Shown piece after piece: positions 35,481 to 44,400 of a stretch of 57,086 nucleotides of DNA. The DNA lies in contig JAIKZD010000119.1 in NCBI GenBank assembly GCA_024682555.1, positions 1-57,086 on the forward strand, in the 5' to 3' direction. Position 1 is the stretch's first letter; each line of letters begins with the position of its first letter. This stretch comes from Lachnospiraceae bacterium. GTDB taxonomy: Bacteria > Bacillota > Clostridia > Lachnospirales > Lachnospiraceae. Made by a program: the position numbers and the translations under genes. Below the pieces are notes generated by a model, which saw only the letters and a list, made by a program, of their open reading frames with translations, was not told the DNA's origin and made no database searches.

Positions 35481-36317
35481 ATGACGGTATATAAGGATCA
35501 GCGTTTTGATGAAGAAAGAGCGCTTTACGGAAGTAACGGAATAATAGTGGAAAATTGCAGATTCGAGGGGCCCGCGGACGGTGAGAGTGCCATGAAGGAA
35601 AGCAGCGATATCACCGTAAAGGGTTCTTTTTTTGACTTAAGATATCCCTTCTGGCATGATGACGGACTAAAGATCACTGACAGTATCATGACGGAGAACT
35701 GCAGGGCCTCCATGTGGTATTCGAAGGATATCCATATAGAGAATTCAAAGCTTCACGGTATAAAGGCATTAAGGGAATGCAGTGATGTCATCATAGAAGG
35801 AAGCGACATCATATCACCGGAGTTCGGGTGGTCTGTAAATAACATAAAAATGAGGGACACCTCCGCTCAGAGTGAATACTTCATGATGCGTTCGGCCGGG
35901 CTTGATTTCGAGAAGGTTGAGCTTAAAGGGAAATATTCATTTCAGTATATTTCGGATTCGGTATTTGAGGACTGCGATTTTGACACCAAGGATGCCTTCT
36001 GGCATGCTAAAAACGTCAGGGTGAGGAATTGTCACATAAAGGGTGAATATCTTGCCTGGTACTGCGAAAACGTAACCTTTGAAAACTGTACTATAATTGG
36101 GACACAGCCGCTTTGCTACTGCAAGGGTCTGAAGCTCATAAACTGCAGAATGGAAAACTGCGATCTTTCCTTTGAAAAGTCTGAAGCAGATGCGGATATA
36201 AAAGGCAGTATCGACAGTGTTAAGAACCCTCTTAAGGGTATCATAAGGGCAGATCGTGTGGGAGAGATCATAATGGATGAGGAATGGGCAAAAGGAGAAG
36301 TGATCCTGCGGGAATGA
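35481..36317 (+). CDS. DUF3737 family right-handed beta-helix protein
   Basis: A 278-residue protein matching DUF3737 in character: the start YKDQRFDEERALYGSNGI followed by repeated short units with the pattern xxVENCxFEG, xITDSIM, xIENSKL and xFENCTI, typical of a right-handed parallel beta-helix. Cysteines and asparagines recur at turn positions. There is no signal peptide, so it is cytoplasmic. The molecular function is not established; the fold is shared with pectate-lyase-like and antifreeze-like proteins. It is followed 49 bases later by rhamnose mutarotase on the same strand, suggesting a carbohydrate context. Confidence 0.8.
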   Translation: MTVYKDQRFDEERALYGSNGIIVENCRFEGPADGESAMKESSDITVKGSFFDLRYPFWHDDGLKITDSIMTENCRASMWYSKDIHIENSKLHGIKALRECSDVIIEGSDIISPEFGWSVNNIKMRDTSAQSEYFMMRSAGLDFEKVELKGKYSFQYISDSVFEDCDFDTKDAFWHAKNVRVRNCHIKGEYLAWYCENVTFENCTIIGTQPLCYCKGLKLINCRMENCDLSFEKSEADADIKGSIDSVKNPLKGIIRADRVGEIIMDEEWAKGEVILRE

Positions 36318-36366
36318 TCAGAGAAACATGCGTCGCGGTTCAGGAAAGGAAAAGGTAAAAGGCTAA

Positions 36367-36681
36367 ATGATCAGAAAAGGTTTTAAGATGAAACTGTATC
36401 CGGGCTGTGAGGAGGAATATGAAAGAAGGCACAATCTTCTCTGGGATGAAATGAAGGAATCGATCCATAAACACGGAGGACGTAATTACTCCATCTTTCT
36501 TGACAGAGAGACCCTCACGCTTTACGGATATATTGAGATAGAAGATGAAGAACTCTGGGCAAAACAGGCCGATGATGCCATTAACAGAAAATGGTGGGAT
36601 TTCATGGCCGATATCATGGAGACAAATCCCGATAATTCACCTGTAAGCACAGAGCTACATCCCGTTTTTCATCTTGACTGA
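36367..36681 (+). CDS. rhaM: L-rhamnose mutarotase
   Basis: A 104-residue dimeric ferredoxin-like-fold enzyme that interconverts alpha and beta anomers of L-rhamnose. Tyr18 and His22, the catalytic positions known in the Escherichia coli enzyme, are present in EEYERRHNLLWDEM, and the C-terminal KWWDFMADIME segment is typical. The length equals that of the family. No rhaA, rhaB or rhaD is in the window, so it is detached from a rhamnose operon. It may serve rhamnose or another deoxysugar taken up by the cell. The 3' end runs into the tandem terminator array. Confidence 0.9.
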   Translation: MIRKGFKMKLYPGCEEEYERRHNLLWDEMKESIHKHGGRNYSIFLDRETLTLYGYIEIEDEELWAKQADDAINRKWWDFMADIMETNPDNSPVSTELHPVFHLD

Positions 36682-36760
36682 AAAAGGCCCCTTCGGCTTT
36701 TTTCCTGACTGAAAAAGGCCCTTTCAGTTTTTTCTGACTGAAAAAGACCTTTTCTGCGAT
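36674..36760. terminator. Three tandem terminator-like units between convergent genes
   Basis: Copies beginning with (C/T)TGACTGAAAAAG start at 36674, 36705 and 36734 (periods 31 and 29). The second is a good terminator: CTGAAA pairs with TTTCAG and is followed by six T. The first has a weaker AAAAAGGCC...GGCTTTTTT stem; the third is decayed. The A runs could also stop transcription on the minus strand. Confidence 0.6.
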
Positions 36761-36762
36761 CT

Positions 36763-36794
36763 GTCATAACAGGGATCCGTCATAACAGGGATTC
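36763..36794. repeat. 16-bp tandem duplication spanning the TIGR01440 stop codon
   Basis: GTCATAACAGGGATCC (36763-36778) is followed directly by GTCATAACAGGGATTC (36779-36794), 15 of 16 bases identical. The second copy contains the last codons and stop of the minus-strand TIGR01440 gene. Confidence 0.8.
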
Positions 36795-37325
36795 ATCATA
36801 CACGGCCCGTACTCCGCCGATAAACTTCGGACGCACTCTTGCGGCGGTGATATGGGCTTCTCCAAGTGTACTGTTCTTAAGCCTTACGGGGACAGCCACT
36901 TTCTTTAAATGCATGCCGATAAAGGTATCACCGATATCAATGCCGGCATCTGCCTTTATCTCTTCCAGGGCCACGGGATCCTTAAAGGTCTTATAAGCTG
37001 TGGTCGCAAAGGAGCCGCCTGCCTTAGGTTTGGGAACTACGTTCACGGGATCTGAGGATAAAGCCGCCTCTCTTTCGATTATTATTGCCCTGTTAAGGTG
37101 TTCGCAGCACTGTGCGGCAAGAAATACACCGTGCTTTTTTGTGACCCCGTATATCCCAGAGAAAACCGCTTCCGCGGCTTCCAGATTAGAATTGCTGCCT
37201 ATCCTGCTTCCGAGTATCTCCGAGGTGGAGCAGCCAACAACAAGTATCTGTCCTTTTTTTAATCCGGCTGTGTCTATCAGCTCCTGTGTTATCAGTTCAG
37301 CCTGTCTGGTCAGTTCTTCAAACAT
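36780..37325 (-). CDS. TIGR01440 family (UPF0340, YwlG-like) protein
   Basis: A 181-residue protein of the UPF0340/TIGR01440 family, conserved in Firmicutes but without an assigned function. Recognisable segments are VVGCSTSEILGSRIG, LAAQCCEHLNRA and GIDIGDTFIGMHLK. The length fits YwlG (about 180). The frame extends 12 codons up to a TTG at 37361, but the ATG at 37325 gives the usual family length, and an AAAGGA lies ten bases upstream. It is on the minus strand, downstream of the ECF transporter gene, and may share its transcript. The fold is thought to resemble phosphosugar- or nucleotide-binding proteins; this is uncertain. Confidence 0.87.
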   Translation of the reverse strand: MFEELTRQAELITQELIDTAGLKKGQILVVGCSTSEILGSRIGSNSNLEAAEAVFSGIYGVTKKHGVFLAAQCCEHLNRAIIIEREAALSSDPVNVVPKPKAGGSFATTAYKTFKDPVALEEIKADAGIDIGDTFIGMHLKKVAVPVRLKNSTLGEAHITAARVRPKFIGGVRAVYDESLL

Positions 37326-37370
37326 TTCTTTATCATCCTTTAATCTTTGTATTTTTTTCAAAGGGCGGCT

Positions 37371-37457
37371 TCAGCAGATCTGCCCCTGTTCATCCGTTAT
37401 GTACCTGTTCATGCGGTCCCTTCCGTACATTATGCCTGTTCCGAAAAGAAAAGTCAT
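37371..37457 (-). CDS. Possible 28-residue small ORF coupled to the ECF gene
   Basis: An ATG overlaps the ECF stop codon as ATGA and opens a 28-codon frame (MTFLFGTGIMYGRDRMNRY, ending QIC) that stops just before the TIGR01440 gene. The ATGA overlap is typical of translational coupling, but the frame is short, has no clear ribosome site and matches no family I know. It may be spurious. Confidence 0.25.
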   Translation of the reverse strand: MTFLFGTGIMYGRDRMNRYITDEQGQIC

Positions 37458-38011
37458 GATCTTTGAAGCCTTGACAGAAAGAGTCTTTTAAGCCCGAATC
37501 TGTATGCAAGTATCATTGCGACAACAGATCCCAGTGCTGCCTGCGCTATCTCATAGGGGAGCTTTATCATGGCATATTCAAAGGTACTGTATACATAGAT
37601 CTTTCCCAGGGTATAGCCAGTTACCATGATAACGGATCCGACGGTCACCGCAATGGCCGATGAAAGCACGGGCTTATGCTTAAGGATCCTGTGCGAGATC
37701 AGCGAGATCACTACAGCCTGCAGGCCGTGTGTGACCAGGGATACAAACATCGGAAGGGGATAAAAAAGAAGATCTCCTATAAAGGAACCTATCCCGCCGA
37801 CTACAAAGGCTTCCATGGGATTGAGCAAAAGGGCCGCAAGGCAGATTACTGCATCACAGAGATACAGGTGTCCTCCGGGAACGGGGATCCCGATGGATGA
37901 CAGCACGATGTTTGCTGCCATGAAGATCGCGCTTATGGTTATCCTGATGGTCGGGATATATCGTTCGTTTATCATGGGCTTCTCCTTAACGGTATTTCCG
38001 GCGTTTATCAT
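37454..38011 (-). CDS. ECF transporter S component
   Basis: A 185-residue integral membrane protein with about six hydrophobic helices, matching the S-component (substrate-binding) subunit of energy-coupling-factor vitamin transporters. Family features include the start IRITISAIFMAANIVLSS, the PGGHLYLCDAVICLAALLL segment, FVVGGIGSFIGDLLFYP and a C-terminal EIAQAALGSVVAMILAYRFG helix. It should join a shared EcfT and EcfA1A2 module encoded elsewhere. The substrate is not evident from sequence. The gene is divergent, 107 bases away, from a MocR-type regulator, a family known to control vitamin B6 genes, which hints at a pyridoxine-like substrate. AAGGGAG lies eight bases before the ATG. Confidence 0.85.
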   Translation of the reverse strand: MINAGNTVKEKPMINERYIPTIRITISAIFMAANIVLSSIGIPVPGGHLYLCDAVICLAALLLNPMEAFVVGGIGSFIGDLLFYPLPMFVSLVTHGLQAVVISLISHRILKHKPVLSSAIAVTVGSVIMVTGYTLGKIYVYSTFEYAMIKLPYEIAQAALGSVVAMILAYRFGLKRLFLSRLQRS

Positions 38012-38039
38012 TTGTTAATCTCCCTTCATGATCTGCGTG

Positions 38040-38068
38040 TTTACAATTTACGAAAATGAGAGTAGCAT
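38040..38068 (+). promoter_or_regulatory. Promoter candidate of the MocR-like gene
   Basis: TTTACA (38040-38045) and TAGCAT (38063-38068) are 17 bases apart. Transcription would start near 38075, which argues against the upstream ATG at 38056 and for the ATG at 38119. Confidence 0.45.
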
Positions 38069-38118
38069 TTATTTGGACATATAGAAATGACCAGAAAGGA
38101 GATTTTTTATATAACCAG

Positions 38119-39222
38119 ATGAACTATAAGATAGATAAAAACTCAAAAGTACCTGCATATCTGCAGCTTTATCAGTATTTAAGAAACGATATCATTAAGG
38201 GGATCTATCCCTATGGCAGCAGGCTTCCGTCCAAACGGATCATAGCGGGGGAAACCGGGTACAGCGTTATAACGGCAGAGCACGCCATAGCTCTTCTTGA
38301 TGAGGAAGGCTATGCGCAGAGAAGGGAACGAAGCGGAGTTTTTGTCATATACAGGGGCGAGGACTTTCCCGGGGATGCTTATCAGAACAGAATAAAGGCA
38401 AAGGAAACTGTTCATGACGAAAATACTAAGACAGTGGTGCCGGACCGGAAAGATGAAGGATTTCCCTTTTCCGTCCTTGCAAAAACAATCAGAAAGGTCC
38501 TTCTCGATCAGGGGGAGAAGATCCTCATTAAGTCACCGAATCAGGGCTGTGATGAATTAAGGAATGAGATATGCCGCTATCTCGGACGGACAAGGGGAAT
38601 TGAGATAGAGCCCTTTCAGGTCATAATCGGATCCGGGGCGGAATATCTCTATGGTCTGATAGCCCAGTTTTTTGGCAGGAGATACAGCGTGGCCATCGAG
38701 GATCCGTCCTATGAGAAGATCGGAAAGGTATACGGATCCATTGGGATGAAATATGAAATGCTAAAGATGAGAACCGACGGGATAAGCATTGAAGATCTGA
38801 AAAGATCGAAGGCAGGGATCCTTCATGTCACTCCCTTTAACAGCTACCCCTCCGGAGTGACGGTGGGAATATCGAAAAAGATCGAATACCTAAACTGGGC
38901 AAAAAATAATAACGGCATATTGATAGAGGATAATTACGATTCGGAGCTCACGGTCTCGAAAAAACCGGAGGAACCGCTGTTTTCAATGGATACGGAAGGA
39001 AGGGTCATCTATATTAATACATTTTCGGGAACCCTTGCCCCTTCCATGAGGATAGGCTATATGATCCTGCCGGAGGCAATGTCGCGGGAATTTGAAGAAA
39101 AACTGGGTTTTTATTCCTGTACCGTGCCCGTACTCGATCAGTACGTTCTCTGCGAGCTTTTAAAAAGCGGAGAGTATGAAAGACACATAAACAGGGTGAG
39201 ACGAAAGAGAAGGACAGGCTGA
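38119..39222 (+). CDS. MocR-type (GntR-aminotransferase) regulator, truncated and lacking the PLP lysine
   Basis: A 367-residue protein with an N-terminal GntR winged helix (residues about 5-75; VPAYLQLYQYLRNDIIKG, GSRLPSKR) and a fold-type I aminotransferase-like domain (about 110-367). It belongs to the MocR/PdxR/GabR group, whose usual length is about 450-500. Two defects stand out. The motif that carries the PLP-binding lysine, normally TFSKTLAPSLR, reads TFSGTLAPSMR with Gly304 in place of Lys. The protein also ends at RRKRRTG, where 80-100 more residues are expected. It is probably non-functional as a PLP sensor, or works without covalent cofactor. I chose ATG 38119 because it matches the family N-terminus; the AAAGGAG at 38095-38101 is unusually far away (17 bases). 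It is divergent from the ECF gene. Confidence 0.8.
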   Translation: MNYKIDKNSKVPAYLQLYQYLRNDIIKGIYPYGSRLPSKRIIAGETGYSVITAEHAIALLDEEGYAQRRERSGVFVIYRGEDFPGDAYQNRIKAKETVHDENTKTVVPDRKDEGFPFSVLAKTIRKVLLDQGEKILIKSPNQGCDELRNEICRYLGRTRGIEIEPFQVIIGSGAEYLYGLIAQFFGRRYSVAIEDPSYEKIGKVYGSIGMKYEMLKMRTDGISIEDLKRSKAGILHVTPFNSYPSGVTVGISKKIEYLNWAKNNNGILIEDNYDSELTVSKKPEEPLFSMDTEGRVIYINTFSGTLAPSMRIGYMILPEAMSREFEEKLGFYSCTVPVLDQYVLCELLKSGEYERHINRVRRKRRTG

Positions 39223-39225
39223 TCC

Positions 39226-40317
39226 TCAGGATCTTCTGCCTTCCGGTTTCTTTTTTGCGATGAGAAAAGGGAAAAAGCGGTTAATGATCTCTATGATGAA
39301 GATCTCGGCGATGAGTACGAAGCAGACTGTCATGACGTTGAAGGCTGTCCCGTATTCGGTTGAGATCTTCTTGTTATAATGCATGGCAAAAACCTCGGCC
39401 GCATACAGCACAAAAAGATCGAGGTGGGTCAGCATTATGATGATGGAATTTCTCCCCAGATATCTGAGGGGAAACAGTATTTTTCTGTTTTTAATGATCT
39501 CCATGCTTTTTGAAAGAAGGATCACCGAAAGGCTTCCGAGGATCGCGGTTATAAAGTAAACATAAGGATTTCCGAAGGAGCAGGCCCGCAGGTCGATGAT
39601 CAGATTGATCTTACTTAAGAAAACCACAAGGACAAGGAGAAGGATGCCTGAAAAGAGGTCAATGGCAGCGACGGTTTTTCCGGATATCCCGGGAAGAAGC
39701 TTTTTTATCCTGCCCGCAAGTTCAGTTGAGAAATATCCGAATGCGATGAAGAACATGCATATTAATGCCCTCAGGACTGTAAGTGAGGCCATATAGAAGG
39801 CTTTGTCGCTGTATATGAGATATCTCTGCTGAAGGATCGTGTTTGCACACAGCGCGGCGGCAAAGAGGATGATAACGGGGATCAGTGAAAAGAGACGGAG
39901 TTTTTTTGCCAGAAAAACAAACAGCATCTCCGAAAGAAACAGGGCAGGAAGAAACCATAACACCGAAATCCCGTTAAGGGTAAGGGTGCCGGCAAGGTTT
40001 ATGCCGGCTTTCTGCCACATCACCGGCCGGTCCTTTATGAGATAATAGAATATGTACACTATAAGGTAGATGATGGAAAACCAGAGATAGGGAAGCATTA
40101 TCCCTTTTGCCCTTTTCCTGACAAAGGTGGTCAGATCTTTGTCTGCTTCCCCGTTTACAGACAAAAGCATTCCGGAAATCACAAAGAAAAGGGGCATATG
40201 AAAGGATATGACAAAAGCATGGAGCTCTGCCGGCATATATTCTATATGTCCGATGATAACGAGTATTATACCGATTCCTCTTGCAAGGTCAAAATAATCT
40301 ATGCGTTTTCTTTCCAT
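39226..40317 (-). CDS. Acyltransferase family 3 membrane protein
   Basis: A 363-residue integral membrane protein with about ten hydrophobic helices and the acyltransferase-3 pattern: an N-terminal RIDYFDLARGIGIILVIIGH containing the likely catalytic His, then SFHMPLFFVISGMLL, RKRAKGIMLPYLWF and later GRNSIIIMLTHLDL. Such enzymes O-acetylate or O-succinylate surface polysaccharides, peptidoglycan or small molecules at the membrane. The frame opens at ATG 40323, but AAAGGG is correctly spaced for the ATG at 40317. It follows the AmiS/UreI gene by 48 bases on the same strand. Its 3' end is three bases from the truncated MocR gene, convergent, with no terminator between. Confidence 0.87.
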   Translation of the reverse strand: MERKRIDYFDLARGIGIILVIIGHIEYMPAELHAFVISFHMPLFFVISGMLLSVNGEADKDLTTFVRKRAKGIMLPYLWFSIIYLIVYIFYYLIKDRPVMWQKAGINLAGTLTLNGISVLWFLPALFLSEMLFVFLAKKLRLFSLIPVIILFAAALCANTILQQRYLIYSDKAFYMASLTVLRALICMFFIAFGYFSTELAGRIKKLLPGISGKTVAAIDLFSGILLLVLVVFLSKINLIIDLRACSFGNPYVYFITAILGSLSVILLSKSMEIIKNRKILFPLRYLGRNSIIIMLTHLDLFVLYAAEVFAMHYNKKISTEYGTAFNVMTVCFVLIAEIFIIEIINRFFPFLIAKKKPEGRRS

Positions 40318-40365
40318 GATCATACCCTTTAGAGCAGGGAGCCCCGGACCATATCCGTCCTGTAT

Positions 40366-40872
40366 TTACCATCGCCCGGTGAGTATCAGAAGTCCCGGTA
40401 TCCACGCGGTTATAACGCCTTCTGCGATCTGAAGTATTGGAACTGCTTTTCCGAGATCCTTTTTCAGGATATCCGTTACGAAAGCGCTGCCCCAGAGCAC
40501 TGCCCAGAGCCACCATATAAGCGCCCATCTGAAATCCGGAGTTATGGAAAGGGCACTGCTTCCCGTGACTCCTTCAACGAATCCGAAGATCACCGCATTG
40601 ATGGCAACAAAGGTTGAAAAAACGGCAAAGGGCCGGGTGTCGAGATCAAAGATATTATTAAGTGCCACAAAAAGATATGTGAAACCGAATAAAAGACCGG
40701 TGCCTGCCGCGTAATAATCACCCTTTACAAGGCTCACAAAGTTAATGAAGACAGAGAGAGAGCCTACAAAGATATTCATTACGGCAGCAGCTTTTTTATC
40801 CGCATCAAAAAGAGTGCACACCCCGTTATTGATAAGCACGATCCCGACAAACAGTAAACATACGCCCAGCAT
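40366..40872 (-). CDS. AmiS/UreI family transporter
   Basis: A 168-residue membrane protein with six predicted helices, matching the AmiS/UreI family of proton-gated urea channels and short-chain amide permeases. Typical segments are the N-terminal LLFVGIVLINNGVCTLF, AAGTGLLFGFTYLFVALNNIF and RWALIWWLWAVLWG. UreI moves urea to cytoplasmic urease in Helicobacter; AmiS moves amides. No urease or amidase gene is in the window, so the substrate remains open. AAGGGAG precedes the ATG. It is probably co-transcribed with the acyltransferase downstream. Confidence 0.88.
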   Translation of the reverse strand: MLGVCLLFVGIVLINNGVCTLFDADKKAAAVMNIFVGSLSVFINFVSLVKGDYYAAGTGLLFGFTYLFVALNNIFDLDTRPFAVFSTFVAINAVIFGFVEGVTGSSALSITPDFRWALIWWLWAVLWGSAFVTDILKKDLGKAVPILQIAEGVITAWIPGLLILTGRW

Positions 40873-40994
40873 GAAAACATCTCCCTTCCGTTTTGATCCT
40901 CTGCTCCGATATATTGATCCGTCAATCCGATACTTCTGTTTACATCATTTCATAATATAGCTGTTTTGTCAAAAAGACCGGAGACGGCGTTACA

Positions 40995-41023
40995 TTGCGG
41001 GGTATACGGTACCATGATATAAT
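40995..41023 (+). promoter_or_regulatory. Promoter of the YbjN/AAA-FtsH operon
   Basis: TTGCGG (40995-41000) and a perfect TATAAT (41018-41023) lie 17 bases apart, with TG at 41015-41016 giving an extended -10. It is 51 bases before the YbjN-like start and should drive both genes. Confidence 0.7.
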
Positions 41024-41074
41024 TTGATAAGGTGATTTATACCGGTATATTGCATATTAAGGAGGATTACTTTT

Positions 41075-41482
41075 ATGGGAATGGCAGCAAAAATGGTGGC
41101 ACAGTTTTTTGAGGGACAGAATACCAAGGCACAGGAGCTTGAGGAAACCCTGTTAAGGATAGGCTGGAATTTTGAAGGCGGTTCCATTACCATCTTTTTT
41201 CAATTTGATGAGGAGGATGCACATGTTCACCTTGAAGGACTTGATTTCATCAAGGTTCCCGAGGATAAATTTGATGCGGTCTATAAGGTTTTAAACGAGT
41301 GCAATGATGATTATAACCACATCAAGTTTGTGCTTGATACCGAGCATGGGGAGCTCAATGCAAGAGATGATGACGTTATCCAGCTTGATTCCTGCGGACC
41401 CGAGTGTTTTGAACTGATGCTCCGTATGGTAAAGGTGGTTGAGGATGCATATCCCAGATTCATGAAAGCAATATGGGCATAA
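41075..41482 (+). CDS. YbjN domain protein
   Basis: A 135-residue acidic protein of the YbjN type, a fold related to type III secretion chaperones of the CesT/SycH kind. Segments such as LLRIGWNFEGGSITIFFQFDEED (shorter core: GGSITIFFQF), KVPEDKFDAVYKVLNECN and HIKFVLDTEHGELNARDD follow the family pattern of an alpha/beta sandwich with alternating strands. There is no signal or membrane segment. AAGGAGG is well spaced. The next gene begins three bases after its stop and lacks a ribosome site of its own, implying coupled synthesis. By analogy it could be a small adaptor or chaperone for the downstream AAA-protease, which is inference. Confidence 0.8.
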   Translation: MGMAAKMVAQFFEGQNTKAQELEETLLRIGWNFEGGSITIFFQFDEEDAHVHLEGLDFIKVPEDKFDAVYKVLNECNDDYNHIKFVLDTEHGELNARDDDVIQLDSCGPECFELMLRMVKVVEDAYPRFMKAIWA

Positions 41483-41485
41483 GAT

Positions 41486-44400
41486 ATGGCAGCTAAAGAA
41501 AATCAGGTATGTCTGGCTGCAATGCAGTTTAGCAGAAACATAAAAAAACCTATCCCCGAAGCCGTTATATACGGCTATGCAAAGCTTCTGTCCTTAGATG
41601 AGAATCAGGTTAAGAATTTTATTTCCGATGACTGTATGGATGATCTTGAGGCAGCTCATAAGTGGTTTGAAGAAAAAAGACTGGATATGGATATCATCAA
41701 GTTTGGCCTTATGATCATCATTCCCCTGATCCCCGCCCGGGAGTCGGAGGAAAAACAGCAGCAGTTTAAGGATTTTATGGATCTTGAGGATAAGAATACC
41801 GGATCCGCCGATATTCTTGATAAGGCACTGGATACTTCATTTGTGGATTTTAAGAAGGTTTTTGTAACCGGAAAGGGTCTTCAGGATGTATTTAATTACA
41901 GTGAGGAGCTGAAGAGTAAATATCCCCGCGATACGCAGAATGAGGATGAGAGCGCTGAGATCCCGGATAAAAAAGAGAGCAGGGCGGGGGATACGGCTAA
42001 GAAGGATACCGGTGCAGGCGGAAAGGTCACTGCATCCGGGAGTAAAGGAACAGGAGCCGGGAATAGAGCTATAGAAAAAAGAGATCTCGGTGTTCTTTCT
42101 TCAAAGTACCGAAAACTGAGCGCCGAGCTTCTGGATGTGGTCAAAGGCCAGGATCAGGCTATTGAAAAATTCATACAGGGCTACAATCAGGGAGAACTGT
42201 TAAAACAGATGGAGAGGGGCAGTCACCCGAAAACATTTTTCTTCTTTTTCGGGCCGCCCGGAGTAGGTAAAACACTGCTTGCGGAGACTGCGGCCAACGC
42301 TCTCGGAATGCCGTTTAAGGTATTCAATATGAGCGAATATGCGGCTCACCAGGCTCATGAGGATCTTATTGGGATCGCGAGGATATACAGTCAGGCAAAG
42401 GAGGGAACCCTGGTCAGATTTGTAAGGGAAAACCCGGAATGCCTTCTGATATTTGATGAGATCGAAAAAGCGCATCTGAATGTCATAAGACAGTTCTTAC
42501 AGATCTTAGGCTCGGGAAAGCTTCATAATGTTTTCCGGGATGAGGACACAAGCTTTAAGGATGCAACCCTTATTTTCACCTCAAATGCCGGCAGAGCGCT
42601 GTACGAAGACAGGAGCCAGAATCTAACCTCCTTACCGGAAAAGGTGATAATAGATGCCATAACAAGTGAGAAAAATGCATACGGTGAGCCTGCTTTTCCG
42701 AGGGAGATGTGTTCGAGGATAGCATCCGGAAACACCATAATGTTCAATCACCTGTCGATAAGGCATCTTGCGGGGCTGGTAAGAAAGAGCTTCGATGAAG
42801 TCACCTACGGACTGGAGCAGGAGTACGGGGTAAAGATCACATATACAAAGGAACTTCCATTACTGTTTTTGTTTAATCGCGGCGGAGAGATAGATGCAAG
42901 GGTTGCTGTCTCCCAGAGCGGGAAGTTCTTAAAGGATGAGATCTACGGGCTTTTACGCCAGTTTGAGAACGGTAAGAATGCCTGCAGTGACATAAACAGG
43001 ATCGACATCGATATTGAGTGGAAAGGGATGGACGGGGAACTTAAGCGCCTGTTTAAGAACAGTGACCACTCCGATGTGATGGTGTTTTCGGACCGTGAAG
43101 AACTGTTTGATTCCCTGTCCGACAGCCGTTATAAGATATTAAGGACCGACTCCCTTAAAGAGGCGGCTGAGCTTGCCAGGAAGGACATTTCCGCGGTATT
43201 CATCGATCCCTTCCTGGGAAGGAAAAATGATGATACTGCGCTGAGCATTTCGGATTATAATACGGACGGTGTCAGGCTCTTTCATAAGCTTATGGAGACA
43301 GGGAGCGAGCTTCCGGTCTTTCTGCTTGAAATGGACAGTGACTTTTCGGAAACCGACAGGAGGACATTTTTACAGGCAGGGGCAGCAGGAAACATATCTG
43401 TCAACTCCTCACAGCCACAGAGTCTTAAGAGGCAGTTTAATCAGATCATGGAAGAACTGTATATGGAAAGGGAGAGCAGCACCTTTTCACAGCAGGGCTA
43501 TGTCATCGATTATAATACCAAACAGGAGCTTACGGATAAAAAGGGCAGGGTAAAGATACTGTTCTATGAACTGAAAAAGAGGATGGCTCCCGATATAGAA
43601 AGCAGGGGAGCTATATTATCCGATGCACAGCGTCCGTCCATAACATTTGATGATGTGATAGGTGCGGAGAACGCCAAGAAGGAGCTTAAGTATTTCATCA
43701 ATTATTTAAGGAATCCCAGACAGTTTCTCATGACAGGCGTAAAACCGCCAAGGGGCATACTTCTTTACGGTCCGCCGGGTACGGGAAAGACAATGCTTGC
43801 AAAGGCAATGGCAGGAGAATCGGGTGTTACGTTTCTGCAGTCCTCTGCCACGGATTTCATGAACAAGTATTTCGGAACCAGTGAGGAGAATATCCGTAAG
43901 ATATTTGAAAGAGCCAGAAAGTATGCTCCGTCGATAATTTTCATAGATGAGATAGATGCGATCGGTAAGAAAAGAACGGGGAGTGATACGCGAAGTGCCG
44001 AAGAAACCATGTTAAATGCCCTTCTGACACAGATGGACGGTTTTTTATCTTCGGATCCGAAAAAACCGGTCTTTCTGCTTGCCGCAACAAACTACGGTGT
44101 GGACAGTGAGGATGACGGGATCAGTCCTCTGGATCCCGCTCTCATCAGACGGTTTGACAACGAGGTATACGTTGATCTTCCCAGGGAAAACGAGCGTAAA
44201 GAATACCTTTTAAAGAAGCTTGAGGAAATGCACATTGACACCGTATCCGAAGAAACCGTGCAGAACATAGCGGAGCGTACCACGGGGCAGAGTATTGCCA
44301 TACTCGAAAAGGTCTTTGATCTTGCAAAAAGGAATGCAAAAGGTGGACCCGGAAAGATCACGGATGATGATCTGCTTTCGGCCCTTGAAGAGATCCTTTA

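Noticed and set aside
38056-38118. Start of the MocR-like gene at ATG 38056
   Set aside because: It lies between the candidate -35 and -10 elements and lacks a ribosome site; the extra residues do not match the family N-terminus.
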